From NCBI GenBank assembly GCA_950097015.1, contig CATNEN010000032.1, positions 2,642,501-2,706,500 on the forward strand: a stretch of DNA of 64,000 bases. The letters are read 5' to 3'. The first letter of the stretch is position 1. Each line of letters starts with the position of its first letter. This document shows positions 1 through 11,479 of this stretch, one piece after another. The notes under the pieces are model-generated. The model did no database searches, was not told where the DNA came from, and saw nothing but the letters and a program-made list of their open reading frames with translations. This stretch comes from Macrostomum hystrix (Eukaryota; Platyhelminthes; Macrostomidae). Made by a program: the position numbers and the translations under genes.

Positions 1-2631
1 GCCTGGTTAGCAATGAGATTGTATTTGGTGATCTATTTCATTGTTGTCATATTGTCTTAGCTCAACTCAACTCAAGTGGGCCCTAGTGAAATTGAGCAGC
101 TTGTTGGAATTCAGAACTTCATTGGGTGGTAGAATAAAATTCAGGGCAGGTGGGCAGCCAGCCATGATGTAAGTCACTGAAATAAAAGAAATTACAGTGT
201 AGATTATTTGAAACAGCAACAAGTATTCATAAAATGATATAAACAAAAAAATAAGTCCACAAGGAAATCTAGAAAATTGCCTTTTATGGTCCATTTTCTC
301 TGCTTAACTTAGGTAAAATGTGGCTTTTATTTGTGCATGCACACAAATAGTATAAAAATATGGTGTACACACAATTTGAAAAAAATGGCTAGAAGGCATT
401 TACTAATAAAATGCAAAAATCTATCCACCAAGATAGCTATCATCAAAGCATACACATGCTTTCCTGACTTTGGAGCTTCATTATAGTCCAAGTCAGCTTT
501 AATTTATTTGCAATGTGGTAGGGTTATCTGAGAATAATACTCCATGTTTTAGTATTAATATTACATTTAGTTTATCAACCAATTTTTAGAATGCCATTTT
601 CATTAAAAAGTTTTGTTTCTTTGATGCTAGCAGCTATTTGTGTATAATAGCTAGATATGAAACTATGTTTCATAGTTTGGTAAACACTTTGTACCCCAGA
701 AAAAATGATATACTTTTTGGTATACGCCAATATATAAATTATATAATATCTGACCCAAAGCTTTAAATTGCTTAGAAATTGCTGGTATCACTTATTAATC
801 ATAGCTAAAACCTCTATATTTGTATAATATTTTATATTTTAAACAAGAGACATTTTTAAACAAAACAATTTTTTGTTTAACAACAACAAATTAAAAAACA
901 TTTTTTAAAACAATTTTATAACAAATTTTAAACAAAAAGCTGTATTTTGCTTGAATCAAAGCTTTGGAACTTGCAAGAACACAGAAAAAATCCCTTAAAA
1001 TGTATATTGACAAATTTTACAACTATTGGGACTATTACATTATTAGCAAAACAAAATTTTTGTTCATTACACACAAAAATGTAAAAAATGTATCAATAGT
1101 GACCAATAGTTCCTTAGAGAATCACTTCTTGTATGCTAATTCCCAAATTCTTGAGTATACCCTTTAAATTTCTAGGATACATATTTTTTCTGGACTATGG
1201 TATATGTTGCGTATAGTGTAAATGTCTTAAATTTCATATTTTATAGCCTTATCAGAATTATCATATTGTTGATCCTGGTTTTAGAACCATATCATTTTTT
1301 CTGTGTATGAATTGTAAAACATGTGATTTTATATATAAAAATAGAAATTTTGTATTAGCAAATAAATACTCAATGATATATAATTCTATTGTTGCAAGTT
1401 TATTTTCCAAAAAAGAAAAGTTTTAGAAGGATGACCAGATATTAACTTTATATGGTCTTGGGCTGATTTTGGGATACCAAAATATCTAGTCCATTGAAAT
1501 CTAGAATAGTTCCCATTTTTGAGATGACAAAATTAAAGATATAACCACTTCTTCAGGTAAATAAAAAAGTGGTGAGATAATAATACAGTGACCTTTCTGC
1601 TTGTTTGCCATCAAATTCAAAAGACAAACTGTTTTCTGAAAGTGATGGCTACTAGCTTATTTAAGTATAGACCTATTAATTTTTTGTATTTTTTTCTTGA
1701 TTATTTAAATATTTAAAGCTTTGATTACTAAAATGTTACAAAATGACAACCCTTAGGACCACTAAAACATAGAATAAAGACTTTTTGACTAAGCTTTAGC
1801 TCATACCCATTTTTATTTTTTGGCTATCTCCTATTGGCTATATTCCAGTTTATGTTAAAATATGCATAATAATCTATTAACAAAGATTCAATAAAGAGTT
1901 TAATAAAAATAGTACTCAAAGCTATGCTAAAGATACTAACTGTAGTCTACTCTATAAAATCATATGCTATGATCATAAACTGTTATTGTAATTATTTTAT
2001 CTGAAAGGAAGCCAATATAAGAAATTTGTGTTTTTTATAACAGCAGTTTTTTATTTTAGTTTATTTTTTATTAATATGCAATTGAAACTATTTGGATTTG
2101 TAAATTATATGCATTATTGCTCACAAACCTCTTTACGTTGGCTCATCTTCTTTTAATCTTGATCAATGAATTTCTTATTGTAGGACCTTACTGATATATG
2201 CAGTATATTTTCAAGATAATTTTAAGCTAGGCACCTGCATAAGTAGTCATGAGTATAGAGAATAAAATATTCGATCAGTATCTCACGTGCAACAAAACAA
2301 GTGGAACATGAAACATTATTTGCTAGAAATTTCCCGAGAAACTTCTCATGCTCATGATGTGAGACATATTTAGCATTTAATGATTCTATGCAGTTTAGTT
2401 TTGCTATTACAAAGTTATATAAATGCTTTTAGTATAGGTATGATTGGTTTAAAGTGATTCGCCTCTTTTATCTTCAGCTGTCGCCTCTTAAAAAGCAATT
2501 GTGACAGTTTCTAACTTGGTCTTGGCGGTCAGCAGCAGCAAAAGCAGAAATTTTTAGCCGGCAAACAGCTGTAGAAATCGCATTGCTGTTAGCTTACAGC
2601 AATCAATCTGTTTTCAAAGCCATCAATTTAA
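1..2631. other. AT-rich intergenic DNA, no gene recognised
   Basis: No open frame with recognisable protein similarity on either strand. The stretch is AT-rich with many A/T runs and scattered AATAAA words. Its right end lies just 5' of the FUBP-like gene and probably contains that gene's promoter and any upstream exon. No TATA box, tRNA or repeat array stands out. Confidence 0.5.
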
Positions 2632-5600
2632 GCCGTCGGCTTGGCGACTATTGCAGTAGCCAAGCGCTCAGCAGCCGCAGCAGCCCTGCTTGACTCAGAT
2701 GACGACTCTGCCCCGTCTGGCAAGAGATTCACGCCGACGATAGAGACTACAGAAGCTACAAAAAACGAAGCAGTGCTAGATAGCCAATCATTACTGACTA
2801 ATACGGACAACGGTGAGCAAGACTACAATAATACCGACAGCGATCATACCGATATGAGCCAGACAGTGGAACACAGCATACCCGATAGGCTAGTAGGCCT
2901 CATGATTGGCAAAGGCGGCGAGTCAATTAACCGACTGCAGGACGAGTCCGGGGCTAGGATTCAAATTAGCACTGAGAGCACCGGGCCGCAGCGACCTGTG
3001 ACCATCACCGGCACCCAGGAACAGGTGGATCGGGCGCGCCAACTAATGGACACTATAGTTTCCAACGCCGAGAGAAGCAGCGGCGACGGTGGCAGCGGCG
3101 GAGCATCGTCCCGAGACGGCGGTGGCGGTGGCGGAGGCGGCCAGCAGGACAGCGTTGTCCTGCAGATTCCAGCTCCCAAAGTTGGCCTGCTGATTGGCAA
3201 AGCTGGCGAAACTATAAAAAGTCTTCAGGATAAGGCCGGGGTCCGAATGCTGCTGGTGCAGGATAACACAACCGCCCCGCTGCCTGAAAAGCCCCTGAAG
3301 ATTACAGGTTTGTTATGTCGAATTCAGATTTTGCCATAAATTTAATACATTTTCTACTTTTATCCTTGATGTTTTTCTGCTTCACCGAAGATTATACCCA
3401 CTTGTAGATCCCCATTCTCTAAATCTCTTTCTCGATATCCCAATCTAATTGTAGATCCCAAACTTGACAACCTAATGAATAAATCTTCAATGTTAACTTA
3501 ATTACCCACCCGCAGGTCCGCCTGATCGTCTTAGCTACGCTCGCGAATTGGTAATGGAGCTGCTAAACTCTAAGGACGCCAGGGATTTTCCGCCGGGTCA
3601 ACGCGGTGGCGGCGGCGGTGGCGGTTTGGGTGGCGGCTTCGACTCCCGCGGCGGTGGAGGTAGGGGCGGCGGTGGTGGCGGCATGGGCGGTGGCATGGGC
3701 AGCATGGGAGGCGGCGGCGGCAGTTTCGGTAGCTTCGGCGACACCTACAACGAGGTGAAGGTGCCTCGCCGTTGCGTTGGCGTTGTCATTGGCAAGGGCG
3801 GCGATATGCTGCGCAAGATCAACCAGGAGACTGGCGCCAAGGTGCAGTTTAGGCAGGAGGGACCGGCTGATCGGGACCTGCCAGAGCGCATGCTGCAGGT
3901 TAGTTACTTCTGCTACTTGCTACTACTGCTAGTGGTACAATGTGCGAGATTCTTAAACTATGTCTCTGCTACTGTGAGTAGTGTAGTTACAATCTGCATC
4001 GCCTTCCTGTCTTTATTATTTCTAAAAACAGGTTTCCGGCAGCAACTCGGCAGTGCAGCAGGCCATCGAGCGAGTGCAACACCTGATCAATGCCGTACTG
4101 ACAGGAGAGATTCCTGTTACTGACAGGCCGCGCGGTCCTGAGAGCCGCACCGCCAACTACGCTGTGCCAGCCGAGAAGGCCGGCCTGGTCATTGGCAAAG
4201 GCGGCGAGACTGTTAAAGAGATTAATCGCATCTCTGGCGCTTATGTTGCCATCCAGCGCGACAATCCGCCGAACGGTACCACCAAGGTGTTTGACATTCA
4301 GGTCAGTATTGTTTATTGATTCATATTCTTAATCTTGGATTACAAAATCAAGGACTAAAATCCCATAATCAAGGATTCCATGATCCCATAATCAAAAATG
4401 CCATGATCCCATAATCAAGAATTCCGTGATCCCATAATCAATAATCCCATGATTCCATAAACAAGGATACCGTGATCCCATAATCAAGAATTCCATGATC
4501 CCATAATCAAGGATTCAATGATCCCATAATCAAGAATTCCATGATCCCATAATCAAAAATTCCATGATCCCATAATCAAGGATTCAATGATCCCATAATC
4601 AAGAATTCCATGATCCCATAAACAAGGATACCGTGATCCCATAATCAAGGATTCCATGATTCCATAATCTAGAATTCCGTGATCCCATAATCAAGAATTC
4701 TATGATCCCATAATCTAGACTTCCATGATCCCATAATCAAGGATTCTGTGATCCCATAATCATGAATTCCATTATCTCATAATCAAGAATTCCGTGATCC
4801 CATAATCAATAATCCCATGATTCAATAGACAAGGATTCCATGATCCCATTATCAAGAATTTCATAATCCGATAAATCTTACATTCAGGGCTCCCCTAGCC
4901 AAATTGCTGAAGCGATTCGTTTAATTTGCGAGAAGGCCGGACTGCCACAGCAGCAGCAGTCCGCCAGTTTCTATGGCAACGGTGGCGGCGCCGCAGGTGC
5001 GGGCGACTCGGCGCTTGGTCAGGACTCACTTCCGGCGCCGCAGTACAACAGCCAGACTGGCCAGCTGGACTACAGCATGGCCTGGGCCGAGTACTATCGC
5101 AGACAGGGTATGCACGATTATGCCGATGCCATTCTGAGACAGGCGGGCCAGCAGCAGCAGCAGCAGCCGCAGGTAGTTTAAATTTTCTCCGCATTATGGT
5201 TTTTACAACAGAGTTTATAACTAGCTACTACAAGTAAAATGATGGCGCAGCTAAACATGCGAAATAACAAACATTTCCATGTCTCCATCTGTGACCCTCC
5301 CCGCAGGAGCAGCAGTGGCAGCAGTGGCAGCAGTGGCAGGCCTGGCAGAACGGCGGCCAGGGTCAGCAGGCCGCGGTAGCCGCCGCCGGCGCCGCAGGAG
5401 CAGCCGGCGCACAGCAGCAGCAGCAGGGCGGCCAGGCTCAGCAGCAGCAGACGGCTGCAGCCTGGGCCGGCGGCAACTGGCAACAGGGCGGCGGAGGCGG
5501 CGCTAGCGGCGCTGGAGCCGGCAGCGCTGGCTGGGATCCGTCTGGCGATGTCGGCCAGCAGGCGGCCGCGGCCTGGGGCGGTCAGCAGCCGGACGGCGGG

Positions 5601-5648
5601 GCCCAGCAGCAGCAGAATTGGTGGTACGGCAACAGTAGCGGACGGTGA
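2632..5648 (+). CDS. FUBP: FUBP/KHSRP-family protein with four KH domains
   Basis: Exons: (2632 or upstream)-3307, 3516-3898, 4032-4301, 4888-5172, 5307-5648; all introns GT-AG and joins keep frame. Four KH domains are seen, each with its GxxG loop: KH1 around IPDRLVGLMIGKGGESI, KH2 LIGKAGETIK, KH3 VVIGKGGDML, KH4 LVIGKGGETV. Between KH2 and KH3 is a long glycine-rich linker. The tail holds DYSMAWAEYYRRQ, the tyrosine-rich activation motif typical of FUBP1/KHSRP and Drosophila Psi, then Q/A/G/W-rich low complexity to TGA at 5646. Family members bind single-stranded DNA or RNA and control transcription, splicing and mRNA decay in the nucleus. The start is unresolved: the frame is open from 2632 (TAA at 2629) but the first in-frame ATG is at 2854, only a few residues before KH1 (577 aa from there). 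Codons before it (basic, acidic, KR-containing) look coding, so an upstream exon or a trans-spliced leader is likely. Which vertebrate paralogue it matches best cannot be told. Confidence 0.93.
4350..4875. repeat. 23-bp minisatellite filling FUBP intron 4
   Basis: About 22 degenerate copies of a 23-bp unit containing CATGATCCCATAATCAAG. It occupies nearly all of the 586-bp intron 4302-4887, stopping about 12 bp before the acceptor. Variants GGATTCC/GAATTCC alternate. Confidence 0.92.
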
Positions 5649-5689
5649 GGCTTTATTCTTATAAATCTGCGTTTTTAGGTTTAGGATTT

Positions 5690-7080
5690 TGATGTTCTGA
5701 ATTGCGGATTCCTTCATTCAGAATTTTGGAGTCCATCATTCGGAATTGTGGATTCCATCATTCGAAATTGTGGATTCCATCATTTAGAATTGTGGATTCC
5801 TTCATTCAGAATTTTGGATTCCATCATTCGGAATTGTGGATTCCATAATTTAGAAGTGTAGATTCCATCATTTAGAATTGTAGATTCCGTCATTTAGAAT
5901 TGTAGATTCCATCATTTAGAATTGTAGATTCCATCATTTAGAATTGTAGATTCCATCATTTAAAATTGTGGATTCCATCATTTAGAATTGTGGATTGCAT
6001 CATTTAAAATTGTAGATTCCATCATTTAGAATTGTAGATTCCATAATTTGGAATTGTAGATTCCATCATTTAGAATTGTGGATTCCATCATTTAGAATTG
6101 TAGATTCCATCATTTGGAATTTTGGATTCCATCATTTAGAATTGTAGATTCCATCATTTAGAATTGTGGATTCCATCATTTAGAATTGTAGATTCCATCA
6201 TTTAGAATTGTAGATTCCATCATTTAGAATTGTAGATTTCATCATTTGGAATTGTAGATTCCATCATTTAGAATTGTGGATTCCATCATTTAGAATTGTG
6301 GATTCCTTCATTCAGAATTTTGGATTCCATCATTCGGAATTGTAGATTCCATCATTTAGAATTGTAGATTCCATCATTTAGAATTGTAGATTCCATCATT
6401 TAAAATTGTGGATTTCATCATTTAAAATTGTGGATTCCATCATTTAGAATTGTAGATTCCATCATTTAGAATTGTAGATTCCATCATTTAAAATGGTGGA
6501 TTCCATCATTTAGAATTGTAGATTCCATCATTTAAAATTGTGGATTCCATCATTTAGAATTGTAGATTCCATCATTTAAAATGGTGGATTCCATCATTTA
6601 GAATTGTAGATTCCATCATTTAAAATTGTGGATTCCATCATTTAAAATTGTAGATTCCATCATTTAAAATTGGGGATTCCATCATTTAGAATTGTAGATT
6701 CCATCATTTAAAATTGTGGATGCCATCATTTAGAATTGTAGATTCCATCATTTAGAATTGTGGATTCCATCATTTAGAATTGTGGATTCCATCATTTAGA
6801 ATTGTGGATTCCATCATTTAGAATTGTGGATTCCATCATTTAGAATTGTAGATTCCATCATTTAGAATTGTAGATTCCATCATTTAAAATTGTGGATTCC
6901 ATCATTTAGAATTGTAGATTCCATCATTTAGAATTGTAGATTCCATCATTTAAAATTGTGGATTCCATCATTTGGAATAGTAGATTCCATCATTTAGAAT
7001 TGTGGATTCCATCATTTAGAATTGTAGATTCCATCATTTAAAATTGTGGATTCCATCAATCAGAATTGTTTATTCCATCA
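5690..7080. repeat. 22-bp minisatellite 3' of the FUBP stop codon
   Basis: About 62 copies of a 22-bp unit built on GATTCCATCATTTAGAATTG, with A/G and T/C variant positions. It begins about 45 bp after the stop codon, so it lies either in the 3' UTR or in a last intron (donor-like GTGAGG at 5645). It shares the word GGATTCCAT with the array in intron 4, though the rest of the unit differs. Confidence 0.93.
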
Positions 7081-8648
7081 TCGATCATCTGTCAACCATT
7101 TGTCAGGTAAATTGTCAGGCAAGCAACAATGGCTCAGACCGCTCCTGCTGCAACAAAATCTGATTTTCCTGCGCATGAAGCAACAACTGAAATGAGAGGC
7201 TTGTGAACTGAATCATTGATTGGCGTGCTGGGTGTCACCGGTTCTATTTTTTAGTCGATTTTGCGATCCCTTTTAATTAATAACAAAACTCCATCTGCGC
7301 TCGTGTTTGCTCTAGAATCGCCACTATTGCTGTTCTCACTGTCTAACAAGAAAAACAGGCTTTTTTGTTTGAATTTTAACATCAACAACAACAGATCAGT
7401 TGGCAGTCTGTGCCTCCCTCGCAGCGCTAACAAAAAATGTTTTATTGTATTGCCGTATCCGTTCTCTCTGTTTTTTTTCTTATAAGCTAATAAAATTTCC
7501 ATTATAGTTCTATATAACGTGTTTGCGCGTGTTTGTTGTTAATTTGTCTGTTGTACTGATCCCCCATCCCTCACTGTAGGGCTCAGCAGTTTTTGTTACT
7601 ATCTTGCGAATTTGTCTATTTACTTTGTGTGCGTCTGTCCGTGTCCGCCGGGTCGATTATTTTGTCTCTTTAGTTTGTCTTTTTGTTTCCTTTTTAGCCT
7701 TTCCCTTCGTATCCTCTCTCTATATATATGTCTAGTTGCGTTGCGTACTAGTTAACGTAGTAGTAGTAGTAAATTTGCATGCACATTCGCACGCAGGACA
7801 CAGGTGAAATCTGATTTATTTGAAATAATTCAATGAATAATTAATTAATATTATCTGTTTCCTAAGCCTGGTGTTTTAAATAACTATTGATTGTAGGAGC
7901 ATTATTTATTGACACAAACTATTAACCTAACCAATAAACGCTTATACCCCATACGCATATTTTTATTTGCTTATTTTATACTACTATTATCCCAGCTCAC
8001 CCACTAAGCTAATCTATTGCTATTCTGTATCCGTTTCAAATATGGCACTTTTTTAATTAAGCGTCGATTGTTTCTTAATTGCCTGCCTGCTTGCTTGCTT
8101 GCTGGACTGTTTGTTTGTTTGTTTATTTGTTTGTTTGTTTATCTATCTCTATCTGATGCGTATTTTAACAATATGGAGCAAATTTCACGCATACACACAG
8201 AGAGAGCATCAAAACAGAATGCGGTGTGTTCTCAATTTGAGCACAACCAATTCCAACTGACGTTTAACAGGCGACAAGAAGAGCCATGTGCAGACAGTTA
8301 AATCAATAAAATGATCAGCTTAATAAAACAATGTTTTCTGTTTGTTATAATTCAGCTAGCATTTCTTTATTATTGTTATTTTTCACTTCTCTTGTGTGTT
8401 TTTATCAAATTCTGTGTCATGATGATTGATCTATTACATATATGAGCGACTAGAGCTAAGCTAATGCCTCCCCAAACTGGCTACTGAAAGTAATATTGTG
8501 TGTCTAGCTATTGCCTGTCAATATTGTAAGCCTGTATTTTTGCTCTCTATAAAGTAAATCTGTCACGAACGGTGTTGAAGCAGAGGCAGCAGCAGCAGCA
8601 GCAGCAGAGGCTTTGGGCAGAGTTTCCGGTTTTTGTTTCAATTAACTT
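7081..8648 (+). other. probable FUBP 3' UTR or 3' flank
   Basis: No conserved protein is encoded. T-rich low-complexity words (TTTG tetranucleotide runs near 8110-8145, TAG runs near 7758) resemble 3' UTR sequence. Candidate poly(A) signals AATAAA lie at 7489, 8305 and 8322. A possible alternative terminal coding exon (7119-7206) is discussed in the findings. A (CAG)7 run sits near 8588-8608. Confidence 0.4.
8305..8327 (+). promoter_or_regulatory. paired AATAAA poly(A) signals
   Basis: Two AATAAA hexamers, 8305-8310 and 8322-8327, lie 17 bp apart at the end of the T-rich tract 3' of the FUBP-like gene. They are the best-placed candidates for its cleavage signal, but an earlier AATAAA at 7489 is equally perfect. 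Confidence 0.35.
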
Positions 8649-8884
8649 TCCTTCAGCGTCTGTTTCCGGTATTCTGCAATAAATTCGATTATTTAATGAT
8701 GAATCAGGATTTCTCTTAGCCACCCACCCTCCCTTCAATTTTTCTTCACTTGCTGATTCTTAGAGCTGCGGTCTGCAGAGTTGAGGCAAAACTTGCTTAA
8801 CGATTTCGTTTCTTTTATATAATATCCTTGTGCGTTTGCTTCTGTCTCTCGGCTTTTTTTTATTTTTTGGTCATATTTTTACAT
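8649..8884. repeat. 236-bp direct duplication, copy 1
   Basis: Matches 9921-10156 base for base at a constant offset of 1272 with two mismatches (8655 A vs 9927 G; 8861 T vs 10133 A) and no gaps. It has no terminal inverted repeats and no recognised coding content. Confidence 0.95.
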
Positions 8885-9221
8885 CTGTTTTTGTCTGCCG
8901 GCCTCTTTACCTGTTTGCGCTCGTGTTTAGCTATCACTGTCTGCGTCTCTCCTTTGCTAATTGCTTGTTCGCGTGCCGTTGGCAAAAGGCATCCAGTCTT
9001 GGTAGATGAGACATTTTAAACAAACAAATTACTAAATAAATACTAAACAATTAGGGAAGGCGACCAAAACTGTTGGCTGATTTCATATGATGGAGAAAGT
9101 AAATAAAATCTTATAATAATTGCTGCAAATTAATGGCTCCATGTGTTATGATTAACCTGCTCATGGCGACAATTTTCAGGCTTTTAATTTCTTTAAAACG
9201 AATTTATTTGGGCCCGAATGT

Positions 9222-9917
9222 GCGCTGCCCACAAACTGCACAAATATCCCAATCTCCGCTGCCCACAAACTGCACAAATAACCCAATCTGCGCTGCCCAC
9301 AAACTGCACAAATAACCCAATCTGCGCTGCCCACAAACTGCACAAATAACCCAATCTGCGCTGCCCACAAACTGCACAAATAACCCAATCTACGCTGCCA
9401 GCAAACTGCACAAATAACCCAATCTGCGCTGATCACAAACTGCACAAATAACCCAATCTGCGCTGCCCACAAACTGCACAAATAACCCAATCTGCGCTGC
9501 CCACAAACTGCACAAATAACCCAATCTGCGCTGCCCACAAACTGCACAAATAACCCAATCTGCGCTGCCCACAAACTGCACAAATAACCCAATCTACGCT
9601 GCCAGCAAACTGCACAAATAACCCAATCTGCGCTGATCACAAACTGCGAAAATAACCCAATCTGCGCTGCCCACAAACTGCACAAATAACACAATCTGCG
9701 CTGCCCACAAACTGCACAAATAACCCAATCTGCGCTGATCACAAACTGCACAAATAACCCAATCTGCGCTGCCCACAAACTGCACAAATAACCCAATCTG
9801 CGCTGCCCACAAACTGCACAAATAACACAATCTGCGCTGCCCACAAACTGCACAAATATCCCAATCTGCGCTGCCCACAAACTGCACAAATAACCCAATC
9901 TGCGCTAATCACAAACT
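9222..9917. repeat. 34-bp minisatellite between the duplicated segments
   Basis: About 20 copies of a 34-bp unit containing CCACAAACTGCACAAATAAC. A few units carry GATCAC for GCCCAC or CAGCAA for CACAAA. The unit is stop-free on the minus strand and so opens several spurious frames. It lies immediately left of duplication copy 2. Confidence 0.95.
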
Positions 9918-9920
9918 TAA

Positions 9921-10156
9921 TCCTTCGGCGTCTGTTTCCGGTATTCTGCAATAAATTCGATTATTTAATGATGAATCAGGATTTCTCTTAGCCACCCACC
10001 CTCCCTTCAATTTTTCTTCACTTGCTGATTCTTAGAGCTGCGGTCTGCAGAGTTGAGGCAAAACTTGCTTAACGATTTCGTTTCTTTTATATAATATCCT
10101 TGTGCGTTTGCTTCTGTCTCTCGGCTTTTTTTAATTTTTTGGTCATATTTTTACAT
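9921..10156. repeat. 236-bp direct duplication, copy 2
   Basis: Second copy of 8649-8884 (two mismatches in 236 bp). It is bounded on the left by the 34-bp array and on the right by the GCGGCGC sequence of the signal-peptide-like reading frame, so it looks like a recent local segmental copy. Confidence 0.95.
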
Positions 10157-10184
10157 GCGGCGCGAAGGCTGTCAGAGCATTTCA

Positions 10185-10258
10185 TCAGTGCTTTCTCCAT
10201 CCGGCGCTGGCGGCGAGAAGGCTCGCTAGAAGCAGCACAAGTAGAGCCTTATTCATCA
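10185..10258 (-). other. signal-peptide-like short reading frame
   Basis: On the minus strand AAAACAATGATG (a good invertebrate start context) opens a 24-codon frame reading MMNKALLVLLLASLLAASAG followed by four residues and TGA. That is a textbook secretory signal peptide with an A-x-A cleavage site, but the frame closes at once and no GT donor lies before the stop. It is directly downstream, in frame, of the 36-bp array. It could be the relic of a secreted-peptide gene whose mature part is lost, or coincidence. No function is assigned. Confidence 0.2.
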
Positions 10259-10264
10259 TTGTTT

Positions 10265-11470
10265 TAGTAGGCCAGACGGCTTCCAGTTCTGTGTGGCTTG
10301 GAAGCTGGCGCAGTGCTTCCAGTTCTGTGTGGTTATGAAGCTGGAGCAGTGCTTCCAGTTCTGTGTGGTTTGGAAGCTGGCGCAGTGCTTCCAGTTCTGT
10401 GTGGTTTGGAAGCTGGTGCAGTGCTTCCAGTTCTGTGTGGTTTGGAAGCTGGCGCAGTGCTTCCAGTTCTGTGTGGTTTGGAAGCTGGTGCAGTGCTTCC
10501 AGTTCTGTGTGGTTTGGAAGCTGGAGCAGTGCTTCCAGTTCTGTGTGGTTTGGAAGCTGGAGCAGTGCTTCCAGTTCTGTGTGGTTTGGAAGCTGGCGCA
10601 GTGCTTCCAGTTCTGTGTGGTTATGAAGCTGGAGCAGTGCTTCCAGTTCTGTGTGGTTTGGAAGCTGGCGCAGTGCTTCCAGTTCTGTGTGGTTTGGAAG
10701 CTGGTGCAGTGCTTCCAGTTCTGTGTGGTTTGGAAGCTGGCGCAGTGCTTCCAGTTCTGTGTGGTTTGGAAGCTGGTGCAGTGCTTCCAGTTCTGTGTGG
10801 TTTGGAAGCTGGCGCAGTGCTTCCAGTTCTGTGTGGTTATGAAGCTGGAGCAGTGCTTCCAGTTCTGTGTGGTTTGGAAGCTGGCGCAGTGCTTCCAGTT
10901 CTGTGTGGTTTGGAAGCTGGCGCAGTGCTTCCAGTTCTGTGTGGTTTGGAAGCTGGCGCAGTGCTTCCAGTTCTGTGTGGTTTGGAAGCTGGCGCAGTGC
11001 TTCCAGTTCTGTGTGGTTTGGAAGCAGGTGCTGTGCATCCAGTTCTGTGTGGTTTGGAAGCTGGTGCAGTGCTTCCAGTTCTGTGTGGCTTGGAAGCTGG
11101 TGCAGTGCTTCCAGTTCTGTGTGGCTTGGAAGCTGGTGCTGTGCTTCCAGTTCTGTGTAGTTAGGAAGCTGGTGCTGTGCTTCCAGTTCTGTGTAGTTAT
11201 GAAGCTGGTGCTGTGCTTCCAGTTCTGTGTAGTTAGGAAGCTGGTGCTGTGCTTCCAGTTCTGTGTGGTTTGGAAGCTGGTGCAGTGCTTCCAGTTCTGT
11301 GTGGCTTGGAAGCTGGTGCAGTGCTTCCAGTTCTGTGTGGTTTGGAAGCTGGTGCAGTGCTTCCAGTTCTGTGTGGTTTGGAAGCTGGTGCTGTGCTTCC
11401 AGTTCAGTGTAGTTATGAAGCTGGAGCAGTGCTTCCAGTTCTGTGTAGTTAGGAAGCTGGTGCATTGTTT
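10265..11470. repeat. 36-bp minisatellite with hairpin-forming units
   Basis: About 33 copies of a 36-bp unit. Each unit holds TGGAAGC and GCTTCCA, complementary 7-mers 9 bp apart, so every unit can fold. The period is a multiple of 3 and all frames are open, giving a 438-residue minus-strand frame with a 12-residue repeat (core NHTELEALHQLP). Unit variants change the H/R/L position freely and other frames equally, so there is no sign of protein-level constraint. Confidence 0.93.
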
Positions 11471-11479
11471 CGGATTTTT

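Noticed and set aside
8547-8738. Short minus-strand frame with seven consecutive cysteines, overlapping duplication copy 1
   Set aside because: The cysteines come from a (CAG)7 simple repeat read antisense; no signal peptide or donor links it to the signal-peptide-like frame at 10185.
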